A stretch of 64,000 nt of DNA, taken from Serratia liquefaciens (GTDB lineage Bacteria > Pseudomonadota > Gammaproteobacteria > Enterobacterales > Enterobacteriaceae). The notes beneath the pieces were generated by a model. The model was given only the letters and a program-made list of their open reading frames with translations, was not told the origin of the DNA and did no database searches. A program made the translations under genes and the position numbers. The DNA is taken from positions 1 through 64,000 of the forward strand of contig JAAXZN010000049.1 in assembly GCA_012719855.1 (NCBI GenBank), given 5' to 3'. This document shows, piece by piece, positions 31,519 through 41,577 of this stretch (position 1 is the stretch's first letter; every line of letters begins with the position of its first letter).

Positions 31519-31551
31519 AAAGGGCGCGGTTAGCGCCCTTGTCATTTTAAC
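31519..31551. terminator. Bidirectional terminator between rep and gppA
   Basis: AAGGGCGC-GGTTA-GCGCCCTT, with A-rich sequence before it and GTCATTTT after it, lies between the convergent stops of rep and gppA and can serve both. Confidence 0.7.
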
Positions 31552-33043
31552 GTTGCTCTTCCAGTATCAGCGGCCAGTGAACGTAGCTTTGCCAATGGCT
31601 TTCCTGTTCCAGCGCTTCTGCCCGTAACGGGTGCTGCTCCAGCCAGCCTGGCGGCAGGATCACCGTCAACTCGTCATCATGATTGGCGCGCAGGCGCACC
31701 GCAGGCAGCGTGTCGTCGCGGCGACGGCTGGCAAAGATGATCGCCAGGCGTAAAATCCGACATAAACGTTGTGCCGTACGTGGCGGCAGGGCGTTTTGCT
31801 GGCTCAGCAGTGGCAGGTCAAGGGTGTTGCTCTGGTTTTGCAGCAGGGTGGCTAACAGTTTTTTCTGTGCCGGGGTGAAACCGGGTAAATCCAGATGGCG
31901 GATCAGGTAGGCGGCGTGTTGCGGCGCCTGCTTGAAATCAACGCTGAGGCCGATTTCGTGGATCAGGCAGGCGCTGTGCAATAACTCGCGACATCGTGCG
32001 TCCAACTGCCATTCATTGCTCACCTGCTGCGAGAAATTGGCCGCCAGTTGGCTGACGCGCTCGGCCTGCTCGGTATCCAACAGATAACGCCGTTGCAGGT
32101 TGCGGATGGTGCGGCTGCGGATATCCTGTTCAACCGGCAGATGCAGCATGCCGTAAACCAGACCTTCGCGTAGCGCACCGCCGGCCAGCATCATGCTTTC
32201 AATGCCCAACTCCTGGAAAATCGCCAGCAGAATGGACAGCCCGCTTGGGAACACCAGGGCGCGCTCCAGCGTTAGCCCTTCGATTTCCAGCTCTTCCAGC
32301 TTGCCGCACTGAATGGCGCGCTGTTTCAATTGGCGCAGTTTGGACAGGGTGATGCGTTCATCCATGCCCTGCGCCACCATGATTTCCTGCAGCGCCTGGA
32401 CGGTGCCGGAAGCGCCGACGCAGATTTGCCAGCCGTGCTGACGCAGCTGTGGCGCTATCGGGCGCACCATTTCACGCGCAGCCTGTTCGGCACGCTCGAA
32501 ATTTTCCTGCCCCAAATTACGATCGGTGAAGAACCGTTCCAGCCAGGTGACGCAGCCCATCGACAGGCTATATAACTGAGCGGCCTGCGCGCCGGTCCCC
32601 GTGACCAGCTCCGTGCTGCCCCCGCCGATATCGACCACCAAACGTTGGTCCGGACCGCCGGTGGTATGGGCTACACCGTGGTAAATCAGGCGCGCTTCTT
32701 CCTCGCCGCTGATCACCTGGATCGGACAACCGAGGATCTGCTCGGCGGTCTGCAGGAATTCATCGGCATTGGACGCCAGCCGTAGCGTGGCCGTGGCGAC
32801 CACGCGGATTTGCTCGCGAGGGATGTCCTGCAGGCGTTCGGCGAACAGCTTCAGGCATTGCCATCCGCGTTGCATGGCCTCATGCGACAGAAGATTGTTC
32901 TGATCCAGTCCGGCCGCCAGACGCACTTTGCGCTTGATGCGCGCCAGGGTCTGAATACTGCCGGCCACCTCGCGCACCACCAACATGTGGAAGCTGTTGG
33001 AGCCGAGATCGATAGCGGCATAAAGTGCGCTGGAACTGAGCAT
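31547..33043 (-). CDS. gppA: pppGpp 5'-phosphohydrolase / exopolyphosphatase GppA
   Basis: This 498-residue protein of the Ppx/GppA family converts pppGpp to ppGpp and degrades polyphosphate. The ASKHA nucleotide-binding motifs are visible as [16 protein letters not shown] (phosphate-1) and [12 protein letters not shown] (phosphate-2). The C-terminal half (after about 310) is the HD-like helical domain with [14 protein letters not shown]. It lies six bases downstream of rhlB on the same strand, as in other enterics. Confidence 0.95.
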   Translation of the reverse strand: MLSSSALYAAIDLGSNSFHMLVVREVAGSIQTLARIKRKVRLAAGLDQNNLLSHEAMQRGWQCLKLFAERLQDIPREQIRVVATATLRLASNADEFLQTAEQILGCPIQVISGEEEARLIYHGVAHTTGGPDQRLVVDIGGGSTELVTGTGAQAAQLYSLSMGCVTWLERFFTDRNLGQENFERAEQAAREMVRPIAPQLRQHGWQICVGASGTVQALQEIMVAQGMDERITLSKLRQLKQRAIQCGKLEELEIEGLTLERALVFPSGLSILLAIFQELGIESMMLAGGALREGLVYGMLHLPVEQDIRSRTIRNLQRRYLLDTEQAERVSQLAANFSQQVSNEWQLDARCRELLHSACLIHEIGLSVDFKQAPQHAAYLIRHLDLPGFTPAQKKLLATLLQNQSNTLDLPLLSQQNALPPRTAQRLCRILRLAIIFASRRRDDTLPAVRLRANHDDELTVILPPGWLEQHPLRAEALEQESHWQSYVHWPLILEEQR

Positions 33044-33049
33044 TGTCTA

Positions 33050-34336
33050 TCAGCCTGAACGTTTACGGTTGTTGCGCGGCGCACCGCCACGACGTGGCGC
33101 TGAGTTACGACGTGGACCGTTGCCGCCGCGTGGGCGAGCCAGGCGTTTCGGCGCAGGCAGGTCAGTCAGTAACGCATCGCTGTTGTACTTGCTCACCGGA
33201 ATGCTGTGGCCGGTATAGGTTTCGATCGCCGGCAGGTTGAGTGCGTACTCTTCGCAGGCCAGGCTGATGGAATGGCCGCTTTCGCCTGCACGGCCGGTAC
33301 GACCGATACGGTGGACGTAATCTTCGCAGTCGTCAGGCAAGTCGTAGTTGAATACGTGCGTCACCAACGGGATGTGCAGACCGCGAGCGGCGACGTCGGT
33401 GGCGACCAGGATATCCAGGTTGCCTTTGGTGAAATCGTCCAGAATACGCAGGCGTTTTTTCTGCGCCACATCGCCGGTCAACAGGCCTACGCGGTGACCA
33501 TCGGCGGCCAGGTGGCCCCAGACGTCTTCACAGCGGTGTTTGGTGTTGGCGAAGATGATGCAGCGGTCTGGCCACTCTTCTTCGATCAACGTCTGCAGCA
33601 GACGCATCTTTTCTTCGTTAGAAGGGTAGAACAGTTCTTCTTTAATGCGGTGGCCGGTTTTTTGTTCCGGTTCCACTTCGACATATTCAGCGTTGTTCAT
33701 CTGCTCGAAAGCCAGTTCGCGTACGCGATAGGACAGAGTGGCAGAGAACAGCATGTTCAGGCGTTGATCGACCGCAGGCATGCGGCGGAACAACCAGCGA
33801 ATGTCTTTGATAAAGCCCAGATCGTACATACGGTCGGCTTCATCCAGCACCACGACCTGGATTGCGCCCAGATCGATATAGTTCTGTTTGGCGTAATCGA
33901 TCAAACGACCGGTAGTACCGACCAGGATATCCACGCCGCTTTCCAGCACTTTCAGCTGTTTGTCGTAGCCGTCGCCGCCATACGCCAGACCAAGTTTCAG
34001 GCCGGTGGATTGGGACAGGGCTTCCGCGTCGGAGTGGATCTGTACCGCCAGTTCACGCGTTGGCGCCATGATCAAGGCGCGCGGCTGGTTGGTCTGGCGA
34101 TCCTGTTTCGCCGGGTGAGAAAGCAAATAGTGAAAAGTAGACGCTAAAAATGCCAGCGTCTTTCCGGTACCGGTTTGCGCCTGACCTGCAACGTCACGCC
34201 CGGAGAGCGTGAGCGGCAATGCTAACGCCTGGATAGGCGTGCAATGTTGAAACCCTTTCTTTTCAAGGGCTTCAAGGACTAACGGGTGCAGGGCGAAGTC
34301 GGAAAACTTCTGTTCGGTCAAGTGTGTTTTGCTCAT
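33050..34336 (-). CDS. rhlB: ATP-dependent RNA helicase RhlB
   Basis: This 428-residue DEAD-box helicase is part of the RNA degradosome. It has the Q motif (FQHCTPIQ), Walker [13 protein letters not shown] in [14 protein letters not shown] in FSATLSYR and HRIGRTGR. The C-terminal tail after about 395 is Arg/Gly-rich ([11 protein letters not shown]...), fitting RNA and RNase E contact. The gene is divergent from trxA and forms a unit with gppA. Confidence 0.96.
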   Translation of the reverse strand: MSKTHLTEQKFSDFALHPLVLEALEKKGFQHCTPIQALALPLTLSGRDVAGQAQTGTGKTLAFLASTFHYLLSHPAKQDRQTNQPRALIMAPTRELAVQIHSDAEALSQSTGLKLGLAYGGDGYDKQLKVLESGVDILVGTTGRLIDYAKQNYIDLGAIQVVVLDEADRMYDLGFIKDIRWLFRRMPAVDQRLNMLFSATLSYRVRELAFEQMNNAEYVEVEPEQKTGHRIKEELFYPSNEEKMRLLQTLIEEEWPDRCIIFANTKHRCEDVWGHLAADGHRVGLLTGDVAQKKRLRILDDFTKGNLDILVATDVAARGLHIPLVTHVFNYDLPDDCEDYVHRIGRTGRAGESGHSISLACEEYALNLPAIETYTGHSIPVSKYNSDALLTDLPAPKRLARPRGGNGPRRNSAPRRGGAPRNNRKRSG

Positions 34337-34453
34337 AGTGTGGTAGAATATCAGCTAACTATTGCTTTACGAAAGCGTATCCGGTGAAATAAAGTCACCT
34401 TAGGTTGGTTAATGCTACACCAACAAGGTAGACACAATCCTTTGGAGTAGAAC

Positions 34454-34780
34454 ATGAGCGATAAAATTATTCACCTGACTGACGGCAGCTTCGAAAACGA
34501 CGTGCTGAAAGCTGAAGGGCCAATCCTGGTCGATTTCTGGGCTGAATGGTGTGGACCGTGCAAGATGATTGCTCCGATTCTGGATGAGATTGCCGAAGAG
34601 TTCGACGGCAAGCTGACCATCACCAAGCTGAATATCGACCAAAACCCGGCAACCGCACCTAAGTACGGTATCCGTGGTATCCCTACGCTGTTGCTGTTCA
34701 AGAACGGTGAAGTGGCTGCGACCAAGGTTGGTGCGCTGTCCAAAGGCCAGCTCAAAGATTTCCTTAACGCGAATCTGTAA
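34454..34780 (+). CDS. trxA: Thioredoxin 1
   Basis: This 108-residue cytosolic disulfide reductase has the active site WCGPCK (residues 32-37) and the conserved cis-Pro in RGIPTLLLF. It is reduced by TrxB and supplies electrons to ribonucleotide reductase, PAPS reductase and Msr. GGAG lies seven bases before the ATG. It sits directly upstream of the long rho leader. Confidence 0.98.
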   Translation: MSDKIIHLTDGSFENDVLKAEGPILVDFWAEWCGPCKMIAPILDEIAEEFDGKLTITKLNIDQNPATAPKYGIRGIPTLLLFKNGEVAATKVGALSKGQLKDFLNANL

Positions 34781-34857
34781 TCGGGCGGGATGCCCTATGC
34801 CCAAGGGGTCTGACGTCGCGGTCAAAAAGCCGCGAAGTGAGAGACTGCGGGGATATA

Positions 34858-34899
34858 CAGGCGTCTAGCGGGGATGTTCAATTCACCGCTAGACGCCTG
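34858..34899. repeat. Perfect 14-bp inverted repeat between trxA and rho
   Basis: CAGGCGTCTAGCGG (34858-34871) and CCGCTAGACGCCTG (34886-34899) are exact reverse complements around a 14-base loop. No T tract follows, so it is not a standard intrinsic terminator. A smaller hairpin, TCGCGG-8-CCGCGA, lies about 20 bases upstream. It could stabilise the trxA mRNA 3' end or limit readthrough into rho. Confidence 0.75.
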
Positions 34900-35357
34900 C
34901 CAAGAAGCGTGTTAAGTTTAACCATACTGCATATAGAACTTGCCCGAAGTTTTAAATCTAAAGAGTCTAAATCTAAAGCTTTACTCTGTGTTGAACCGCT
35001 GGCGTTGAAAGAAAAAATGAACTCAGCCCGTGTTTTAACAATCAAACGGTTTTGCAAAATCAATTTTAAGGTACCTTCGATCTTAAACCGTCAATGCGCG
35101 CGTCCTCTGTAAGCCATTTCTTACCGTGACGGCTCAGCGCCCGGCGATCGAACGTCCAGTAAACAGGCACGAATATCCAAAGGATTTCAAGGCGTGGCCC
35201 GTCGGCAACCGAACGAATCTCTGCAGCTTAGTCCGCTAAGTGGCGGGGTAAGCAAGGAAGGCCAAGGCAACCACCAGAAAGACGAAAGATATATCCCGCT
35301 GCCATACCATTCACGATACAAGTTCGAGACATACCCCGAGTTTAAGAACCCACCACT
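34900..35357 (+). promoter_or_regulatory. Long leader region of rho
   Basis: About 460 bases precede the rho ATG without a convincing gene. In E. coli this leader carries Rho-utilisation sequences through which Rho attenuates its own gene. The C-rich, G-poor stretches late in the leader (about 35260-35350) are compatible with that. The small rhoL peptide of E. coli was not recognised with an equivalent stop codon. Confidence 0.5.
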
Positions 35358-36617
35358 ATGAATCTTACCGAATTAAAGAATACGCCGGTTTCTGAGCTGA
35401 TTACTCTCGGCGAAAATATGGGGCTGGAAAACCTTGCCCGCATGCGCAAGCAGGACATTATCTTCTCTATCCTTAAGCAACATGCGAAAAGTGGAGAAGA
35501 TATCTTCGGCGATGGCGTGTTGGAGATATTGCAGGATGGATTTGGTTTCCTCCGCTCTGGAGACAGCTCCTACCTTGCAGGCCCCGACGACATCTACGTA
35601 TCCCCTAGCCAAATCCGCCGTTTTAACCTCCGTACAGGTGACTCCGTTTCCGGTAAGATTCGTCCGCCAAAAGAAGGCGAGCGCTACTTTGCCCTGTTGA
35701 AAGTTAACGAAGTTAACTACGACAAACCGGAAAACGCCCGCAGCAAGATCCTGTTCGAGAATTTAACCCCACTGCATGCCAACTCCCGTCTGCGGATGGA
35801 ACGCGGTAACGGCTCAACCGAAGACCTGACGGCTCGCGTGCTGGATCTGGCTTCGCCGATTGGCCGTGGTCAGCGTGGTCTGATTGTTGCTCCGCCGAAA
35901 GCCGGTAAAACCATGCTGCTGCAGAACATTGCACAGAGCATCGCTTACAACCACCCAGACTGCGTGTTGATGGTTCTGCTGATTGACGAACGTCCGGAAG
36001 AAGTGACCGAGATGCAGCGTCTGGTGAAGGGCGAAGTTATCGCATCTACCTTTGACGAGCCGGCTTCCCGTCACGTCCAGGTGGCAGAAATGGTGATCGA
36101 GAAGGCCAAGCGCCTGGTTGAGCACAAGAAAGACGTTATCATCTTGCTCGACTCCATCACCCGCCTGGCTCGTGCCTACAACACCGTGGTACCGGCTTCC
36201 GGTAAAGTGTTGACCGGTGGTGTGGATGCCAACGCCCTGCATCGTCCCAAGCGTTTCTTCGGTGCGGCACGTAACGTTGAGGAAGGCGGCAGCCTGACCA
36301 TCATCGCTACCGCGCTGGTCGACACCGGGTCGAAAATGGATGAGGTTATCTACGAAGAGTTTAAAGGTACCGGCAACATGGAATTGCATCTGGCGCGTAA
36401 AATCGCCGAGAAGCGCGTATTCCCTGCGATCGACTACAACCGCTCTGGTACCCGTAAAGAAGAATTGCTCACCACGTCTGAAGAACTGCAGAAAATGTGG
36501 ATCCTGCGCAAAATCATTCACCCAATGGGCGAAATTGACGCGATGGAATTCCTCATTAACAAGTTGGCCATGACCAAAACCAACGATGAATTCTTCGATA
36601 TGATGAAGCGCTCATAA
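35358..36617 (+). CDS. rho: Transcription termination factor Rho
   Basis: This 419-residue hexameric RNA-dependent ATPase terminates transcription. It has an N-terminal Rho_N helix domain and a cold-shock-like RNA-binding domain (about 50-118, with GFGFLRS). The RecA-like motor has Walker A in [13 protein letters not shown] (about 176-188), Walker B in [16 protein letters not shown], and the Q- and R-loop regions. The length is identical to E. coli Rho. It is a single gene followed by a strong terminator. Confidence 0.98.
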   Translation: MNLTELKNTPVSELITLGENMGLENLARMRKQDIIFSILKQHAKSGEDIFGDGVLEILQDGFGFLRSGDSSYLAGPDDIYVSPSQIRRFNLRTGDSVSGKIRPPKEGERYFALLKVNEVNYDKPENARSKILFENLTPLHANSRLRMERGNGSTEDLTARVLDLASPIGRGQRGLIVAPPKAGKTMLLQNIAQSIAYNHPDCVLMVLLIDERPEEVTEMQRLVKGEVIASTFDEPASRHVQVAEMVIEKAKRLVEHKKDVIILLDSITRLARAYNTVVPASGKVLTGGVDANALHRPKRFFGAARNVEEGGSLTIIATALVDTGSKMDEVIYEEFKGTGNMELHLARKIAEKRVFPAIDYNRSGTRKEELLTTSEELQKMWILRKIIHPMGEIDAMEFLINKLAMTKTNDEFFDMMKRS

Positions 36618-36654
36618 ATGACGATGCGCTCATAATTGAGTAAAAAATTCAGAG

Positions 36655-36682
36655 AACGCCACGCCTAGTCGTGGCGTTTTTT
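36655..36682 (+). terminator. rho terminator
   Basis: The arms AACGCCACG and CGTGGCGTT with a six-base loop are followed by a T run. Confidence 0.9.
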
Positions 36683-36932
36683 GCTTTTGGCAGATACGAT
36701 AAGTAACAGAAATGGAAACGTAAGTTATTTTCATGGCTTACTGAGAATTCATCTTATTTGCGGTCGGCGTTTCGTCGTTCGCACATTGTTACTGTTTAAA
36801 CGGCAGACAGAAGCGTTGGAATAAGAATGAATGGCTGTTGTCATAGGAAATGACTGAAAGGTAGCGGGACCCGATGGCGCGACCTGTCGCCCGTGTTAAG
36901 CTGCCTTATCTTCTACAGAGATCTTGTTAACT
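36683..36932 (+). promoter_or_regulatory. Upstream region of the enterobacterial common antigen operon
   Basis: This 250-base stretch between the rho terminator and wecA must carry the operon promoter. No ORF is present, and no -35/-10 pair was distinctive enough to name. GGTAGC near 36860 resembles part of an ops element but is too short to claim RfaH control. Confidence 0.35.
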
Positions 36933-38030
36933 GTGAACTTACTCACTATGAGTACTGAAATTCTATTTGTTTTCCTGTTTTCCTTGGCTTTTCTCTTTGT
37001 TGCTCGTAAAGCAGCAAAACGTATTGGTCTGGTTGATAAACCTAATTACCGCAAACGTCATCAGGGGTTGATCCCACTTGTCGGGGGTATTTCTGTTTAC
37101 GCCGGGCTGTGCTTTGCTTTCCTGATCTCTGACCAAACGATCGCGCACGGAAAACTCTACCTCGCCTGTGCGGGGCTATTAGTGTTCGTTGGTGCTCTCG
37201 ACGATCGTTTTGATATCAGCGTTAAAATTCGTGCGCTGGTTCAGGCATTGGTCGGCGTTGCGATGATGGTGTTCGCCGGGCTCTACCTGCGCAGTTTTGG
37301 TCATGTGCTGGGCGACTGGGAAATGCAACTGGGGCCGTTCGGTTATCTGGTCACGCTGTTTGCCGTTTGGGCGGCCATCAACGCCTTTAACATGGTAGAT
37401 GGCATCGACGGCCTGCTGGGCGGGCTCTCGTGTGTTTCCTTCGGTGCGCTGGGCGTGTTGTTGTACCTGAGCGGCCACTCCGATTTGGCTTTCTGGTGCT
37501 TCGCGATGATTGCCGCTATCGTTCCTTATATCTTGCTTAACCTCGGTATTCTTGGTCGACGTTACAAGGTGTTTATGGGGGATGCCGGCAGTACGCTGAT
37601 CGGTTTCACCGCCATTTGGCTGCTGTTGCAAAGTTCACAGGGTAAAGCCCATTCCATCAATCCTGTTACCGCCCTGTGGATAATCGCTATTCCATTGATG
37701 GACATGATTGCGATCATGTATCGTCGCCTACGTAAAGGGATGAGCCCCTTCTCTCCAGACCGTCAACACATTCACCATCTGATTATGCGCGCTGGCTTTA
37801 CGCCGCGGCAGGCTTTCGTGCTGATTACCCTGGCGGCGGCGCTGCTGGCGGCCATTGGCGTGCTCGGCGAACGTCTTACTTTTATCCCTGAATGGGTAAT
37901 GTTGGCATTATTCTTGCTTGCCTTCTTCTTGTACGGTTACTGCATTAAGCGCGCCTGGCGTGTTGCACGTTACATTAAGCGTATCAAACGGCGCCTGCGG
38001 CGTTCGAACGACAATAAGCAAGAATCCTAA
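36933..38030 (+). CDS. wecA: Undecaprenyl-phosphate GlcNAc-1-phosphate transferase WecA
   Basis: This 365-residue polytopic membrane enzyme makes lipid I of ECA (and often O-antigen) from UDP-GlcNAc and undecaprenyl phosphate. It has about 11 helices. Catalytic landmarks are DDRFDI, NMVDGIDGLLGG, VFMGDAGST and the HIHHL loop. The GTG start at 36933 gives MNLLTMST, matching E. coli MNLLTVST. The frame is open three codons further up to a TTG. It is first in the twelve-gene ECA operon. Confidence 0.95.
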   Translation: MNLLTMSTEILFVFLFSLAFLFVARKAAKRIGLVDKPNYRKRHQGLIPLVGGISVYAGLCFAFLISDQTIAHGKLYLACAGLLVFVGALDDRFDISVKIRALVQALVGVAMMVFAGLYLRSFGHVLGDWEMQLGPFGYLVTLFAVWAAINAFNMVDGIDGLLGGLSCVSFGALGVLLYLSGHSDLAFWCFAMIAAIVPYILLNLGILGRRYKVFMGDAGSTLIGFTAIWLLLQSSQGKAHSINPVTALWIIAIPLMDMIAIMYRRLRKGMSPFSPDRQHIHHLIMRAGFTPRQAFVLITLAAALLAAIGVLGERLTFIPEWVMLALFLLAFFLYGYCIKRAWRVARYIKRIKRRLRRSNDNKQES

Positions 38031-38047
38031 CCAGAGGCTTTTGGGCA

Positions 38048-39103
38048 GTGATGAATCCAGAAACAACGTCTGACAAGACTATCCCGGCAGTGGATAACGA
38101 ACTCGATATTCGCGGCCTGTGCTGTACCCTGTGGCGCGGTAAGTCATGGATTATCGGTATTGCGGCGCTGTTTGCCGTGGTGGCGCTGGTGGTGTCCTAC
38201 CTGGTGAAACAGGAGTGGAGCGCGGCGGCGATTACCGATCGGCCAACGGTGAACGCGTTGGGAGGGTATTATTCCCAGCAGCAGTTCCTGCGTAATCTGG
38301 ATGTGCGTACTCTGCCGGCGGCGGCTAGCGAGCAACCGGGCATCGCTGACGAAGCCTATAATGAATTTATAATGCAGTTGGCGGCATACGATACGCGCCG
38401 AGATTTCTGGCTGCAGAGTGATTATTACAAACAGCGCCAGGAAGGCGACGCAGGCGCCGATGCGGCCTTGCTCGACGAGCTGATTAACAATATCCAGTTT
38501 ACGCCGCGCGACGACAAAAAAGTGCCGAACGACGGAGTGAAACTGACGGCGGAAACGGCGGTAGATGCTAATCGCCTGCTGCGTCAGTACGTGGCGTTTG
38601 CCAGCCACCGCGCAGCTCAGCATTTGAACGAAGAGATCCAGGGCGCCTGGGCGGCCCGTACCACGTCGATGAAAGCACAGGTTAAGCGCCAGGAGGCGGT
38701 GGCGGAGGCCGTGTACAAGCGTGAGCTGAACACCATCCAACAGGCGTTAAAAATTGCCGAGACGCAGGGCATCAGCCGGACTCAGACCGATACCCCGGCA
38801 GAACAGCTGCCAGACTCCGATTTGTTCCTGCTGGGCAAGCCTATGCTACAGGCGCGTTTGGAAGGATTGCAGGCTTCGGGCCCAACCTTTGATTTGGACT
38901 ACGACCAAAATCGCGCGATGCTGGCGACCCTGAACGTGGGCCCAACGTTGGACGAGAAGTTTCAGACTTACCGCTATTTGCGGACCCCGGAAGAGCCGGT
39001 AAAACGTGACAGCCCACGACGGGTATTCTGGTTGATCACGTGGGGCGCGATGGGCGCTTTGGTTGGCGCAGGTGTTGCCCTGGTGCGTCGGCCGCGTAAA
39101 TAA
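38048..39103 (+). CDS. wzzE: ECA chain-length regulator WzzE
   Basis: This inner-membrane polysaccharide co-polymerase has TM1 at about residues 33-53 (SWIIGIAALFAVVALVVSYLV) and TM2 near the end (WLITWGAMGALVGAGVALV). The large periplasmic coiled region between them sets the ECA repeat number with WzyE. The start is GTG 38048 or the adjacent ATG 38051. A GAGG site fits the GTG slightly better. Confidence 0.94.
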   Translation: MMNPETTSDKTIPAVDNELDIRGLCCTLWRGKSWIIGIAALFAVVALVVSYLVKQEWSAAAITDRPTVNALGGYYSQQQFLRNLDVRTLPAAASEQPGIADEAYNEFIMQLAAYDTRRDFWLQSDYYKQRQEGDAGADAALLDELINNIQFTPRDDKKVPNDGVKLTAETAVDANRLLRQYVAFASHRAAQHLNEEIQGAWAARTTSMKAQVKRQEAVAEAVYKRELNTIQQALKIAETQGISRTQTDTPAEQLPDSDLFLLGKPMLQARLEGLQASGPTFDLDYDQNRAMLATLNVGPTLDEKFQTYRYLRTPEEPVKRDSPRRVFWLITWGAMGALVGAGVALVRRPRK

Positions 39104-39125
39104 AAATAATATAATAATTCGCTGA

Positions 39126-39162
39126 TGGGCGTGTGAGCGCCCAATTCGCAGGTACGCCTGCG
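39126..39162 (+). repeat. Two tandem hairpins between wzzE and wecB
   Basis: TGGGCG-TGTGAG-CGCCCA (39126-39143) is followed after three bases by CGCAGG-TACG-CCTGCG (39147-39162). Neither has a T tract. They occupy the only sizeable gap early in the ECA operon. Confidence 0.6.
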
Positions 39163-39187
39163 GTTAACCGACCAAAAGAGATTCGCT

Positions 39188-40318
39188 GTGAAAGTGTTGA
39201 CTGTTTTCGGCACCAGACCTGAAGCCATCAAAATGGCACCGCTGGTACATGCCCTGGCTCAGGATGAAGCCTTTGAATCAAGAGTCTGCGTGACGGCACA
39301 GCATCGTGAGATGTTGGATCAGGTATTGCGGTTATTTGAGATAGTGCCTGATTACGATCTGAACATCATGAAACCAGGCCAGGGATTGAGTGAGATCACC
39401 TGCCGCATCCTTGAAGGCCTGAAAGGCGTTCTTGAGGAATTCAAACCGGATGTGGTGCTGGTTCACGGCGATACCACCACTACGCTGGCGACCAGCCTGG
39501 CGGCATTTTATCAGCGTATCCCGGTAGGGCATGTAGAGGCGGGCCTGCGTACCGGCGACCTTTACTCCCCGTGGCCGGAAGAGGCTAACCGCAAGCTGAC
39601 CGGCCACCTGGCGATGTACCATTTTGCCCCGACGGAAAACTCGCGGCAGAACCTGTTGCGCGAGCTGTTGCCGGACGATCATATCTTCGTCACTGGCAAC
39701 ACGGTGATTGACGCGTTGTTCTGGGTACGCGATCGGGTGATGGGTGATGCGGCCTTGCATGACAGCCTGGCTCAACGCTACCCGTTCTTGGATGCCGACA
39801 AAAAGTTGATTCTGGTAACTGGCCATCGACGTGAAAGTTTTGGCGGCGGGTTCGAACGCATTTGCAGCGCGCTGGCAGAAATTGCCCGCACTCATCCCGA
39901 TGTGCAGGTGGTGTATCCGGTACATCTCAACCCCAACGTCAGCGAGCCGGTCAACCGTATTCTGAAAGGGATTGATAATATCATCCTGATAGATCCCCAG
40001 GATTATTTACCCTTTGTCTATCTGATGGCCAAGTCATATATGATCCTGACCGACTCTGGCGGCATTCAGGAGGAGGCGCCGTCATTGGGTAAGCCGGTGC
40101 TGGTGATGCGTGACACCACCGAGCGGCCGGAGGCGGTAGATGCGGGCACGGTGCGGCTGGTGGGTACCGACGTGGCAAAAATTGTTGATGCGGTTAACCG
40201 GTTGCTGACGGATGAAAACGAATATCACGCCATGAGCCGGGCGCATAATCCTTACGGTGACGGGCATGCCTGCCAGCGTATTCTGGAAGCTTTGAAGAAT
40301 CATCAGGTGACACTATGA
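39188..40318 (+). CDS. wecB: UDP-GlcNAc 2-epimerase WecB
   Basis: This 376-residue non-hydrolysing epimerase, the same length as E. coli WecB, makes UDP-ManNAc. It has the GT-B-like two-domain fold. Recognisable stretches are [15 protein letters not shown] at the N-terminus, [20 protein letters not shown] and [19 protein letters not shown]. It overlaps wecC by four bases and so is translationally coupled. Confidence 0.97.
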   Translation: MKVLTVFGTRPEAIKMAPLVHALAQDEAFESRVCVTAQHREMLDQVLRLFEIVPDYDLNIMKPGQGLSEITCRILEGLKGVLEEFKPDVVLVHGDTTTTLATSLAAFYQRIPVGHVEAGLRTGDLYSPWPEEANRKLTGHLAMYHFAPTENSRQNLLRELLPDDHIFVTGNTVIDALFWVRDRVMGDAALHDSLAQRYPFLDADKKLILVTGHRRESFGGGFERICSALAEIARTHPDVQVVYPVHLNPNVSEPVNRILKGIDNIILIDPQDYLPFVYLMAKSYMILTDSGGIQEEAPSLGKPVLVMRDTTERPEAVDAGTVRLVGTDVAKIVDAVNRLLTDENEYHAMSRAHNPYGDGHACQRILEALKNHQVTL

Positions 40319-41577
40319 GTTTTAACACTATTTCGGTTATCGGCCTGGGTTATATCGGTCTGCCAACGGCGGCGGCGTTTGCCTCCCGCAAGAAAAAAGT
40401 GGTGGGCGTAGATGTTAACCAACATGCGGTGGATACCATTAACCGTGGCGCGATCCATATCGTTGAACCCGATCTGGATAAAGTGGTGAAAGACGCGGTC
40501 GACGGCGGCTATCTGCAAGCAGTGACCAAACCTCTGGCAGCGGACGCTTTCCTGATTGCGGTACCGACGCCGTTTAAAGGCGACCATGAGCCGGATCTGG
40601 CATATGTCGAAGCCGCGGCCAAATCTTTGGCGCCAGTGCTGAAAAAAGGCGATCTGGTGATCCTGGAGTCCACCTCGCCGGTGGGCGCTACCGAACAGAT
40701 GGCTCAGTGGCTGGCCGAAGCGCGTAGCGATCTCAGTTTCCCGCAGCAGGCCGGTGAGGCCGCTGATGTGAACATTGCATACTGTCCGGAGCGCGTGCTG
40801 CCGGGGCAGGTGATGGTTGAGCTGATTCAAAACGACCGCGTGATTGGCGGTATGACGCCAAAATGTTCGGAGCGTGCCAGCGAGCTGTACAAGATTTTCC
40901 TCGAGGGCGAGTGTGTGATTACCAATTCACGCACCGCTGAGATGTGCAAGCTGACCGAAAACAGCTTCCGCGATGTGAATATCGCCTTTGCCAATGAGCT
41001 GTCGTTGATTTGTGCCGATCAGGGCATCAATGTCTGGGAGCTTATCCGCCTGGCGAATCGCCATCCGCGGGTCAATATTTTGCAGCCTGGCCCCGGAGTC
41101 GGCGGCCACTGTATTGCGGTCGACCCTTGGTTTATTGTCTCGCAAAATCCGCAGCAGGCGCGTTTGATTCATACCGCGCGCCTGGTGAATGACGGAAAAC
41201 CGCTGTGGGTGGTTGATCGCGTGAAAGCGGCGGTAGCTGACTGTCTGGCTGCCACCGACAAGCGCGCATCGGAAGTGAAAATTGCCTGCTTCGGCCTGGC
41301 TTTCAAGCCGAATATCGATGACCTGCGCGAAAGTCCGGCGGTGGAAGTGGCGCATTTGATTGCCGATTGGCACGTGGGTGAAACCCTGGTGGTGGAGCCG
41401 AACGTCGAGCAACTGCCGAAATCGCTGGCGGGCCATGTGACGCTGAAAGCGATGGCCGACGCGTTGCAGCAGGCAGATGTGATCGTGATGTTGGTCGATC
41501 ATAAGCAGTTCAAGGCAATTAGGCCGGAAGAAATAAAACAAACGTGGGTTGTGGATACCAAAGGAGTATGGCGTTGA
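40315..41577 (+). CDS. wecC: UDP-ManNAc dehydrogenase WecC
   Basis: This 420-residue NAD-dependent enzyme oxidises UDP-ManNAc to UDP-ManNAcA. The Rossmann motif [10 protein letters not shown] is near residue 11. The catalytic cysteine lies in [15 protein letters not shown], and the C-terminal UDP-binding domain contains [15 protein letters not shown]. It overlaps wecB by ATGA and rffG by TTGA. Confidence 0.97.
   Translation: MSFNTISVIGLGYIGLPTAAAFASRKKKVVGVDVNQHAVDTINRGAIHIVEPDLDKVVKDAVDGGYLQAVTKPLAADAFLIAVPTPFKGDHEPDLAYVEAAAKSLAPVLKKGDLVILESTSPVGATEQMAQWLAEARSDLSFPQQAGEAADVNIAYCPERVLPGQVMVELIQNDRVIGGMTPKCSERASELYKIFLEGECVITNSRTAEMCKLTENSFRDVNIAFANELSLICADQGINVWELIRLANRHPRVNILQPGPGVGGHCIAVDPWFIVSQNPQQARLIHTARLVNDGKPLWVVDRVKAAVADCLAATDKRASEVKIACFGLAFKPNIDDLRESPAVEVAHLIADWHVGETLVVEPNVEQLPKSLAGHVTLKAMADALQQADVIVMLVDHKQFKAIRPEEIKQTWVVDTKGVWR

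Noticed and set aside
34837-35112. A 91-codon frame in the rho leader
   Set aside because: It has no ribosome site and no recognisable similarity, and its start lies inside the region of the inverted repeat. It is treated as leader RNA.
36855-36875. A possible ops/JUMPstart element before wecA
   Set aside because: Only GGTAGC matches. The ops core needs more bases, and ECA operons are not typical RfaH targets.
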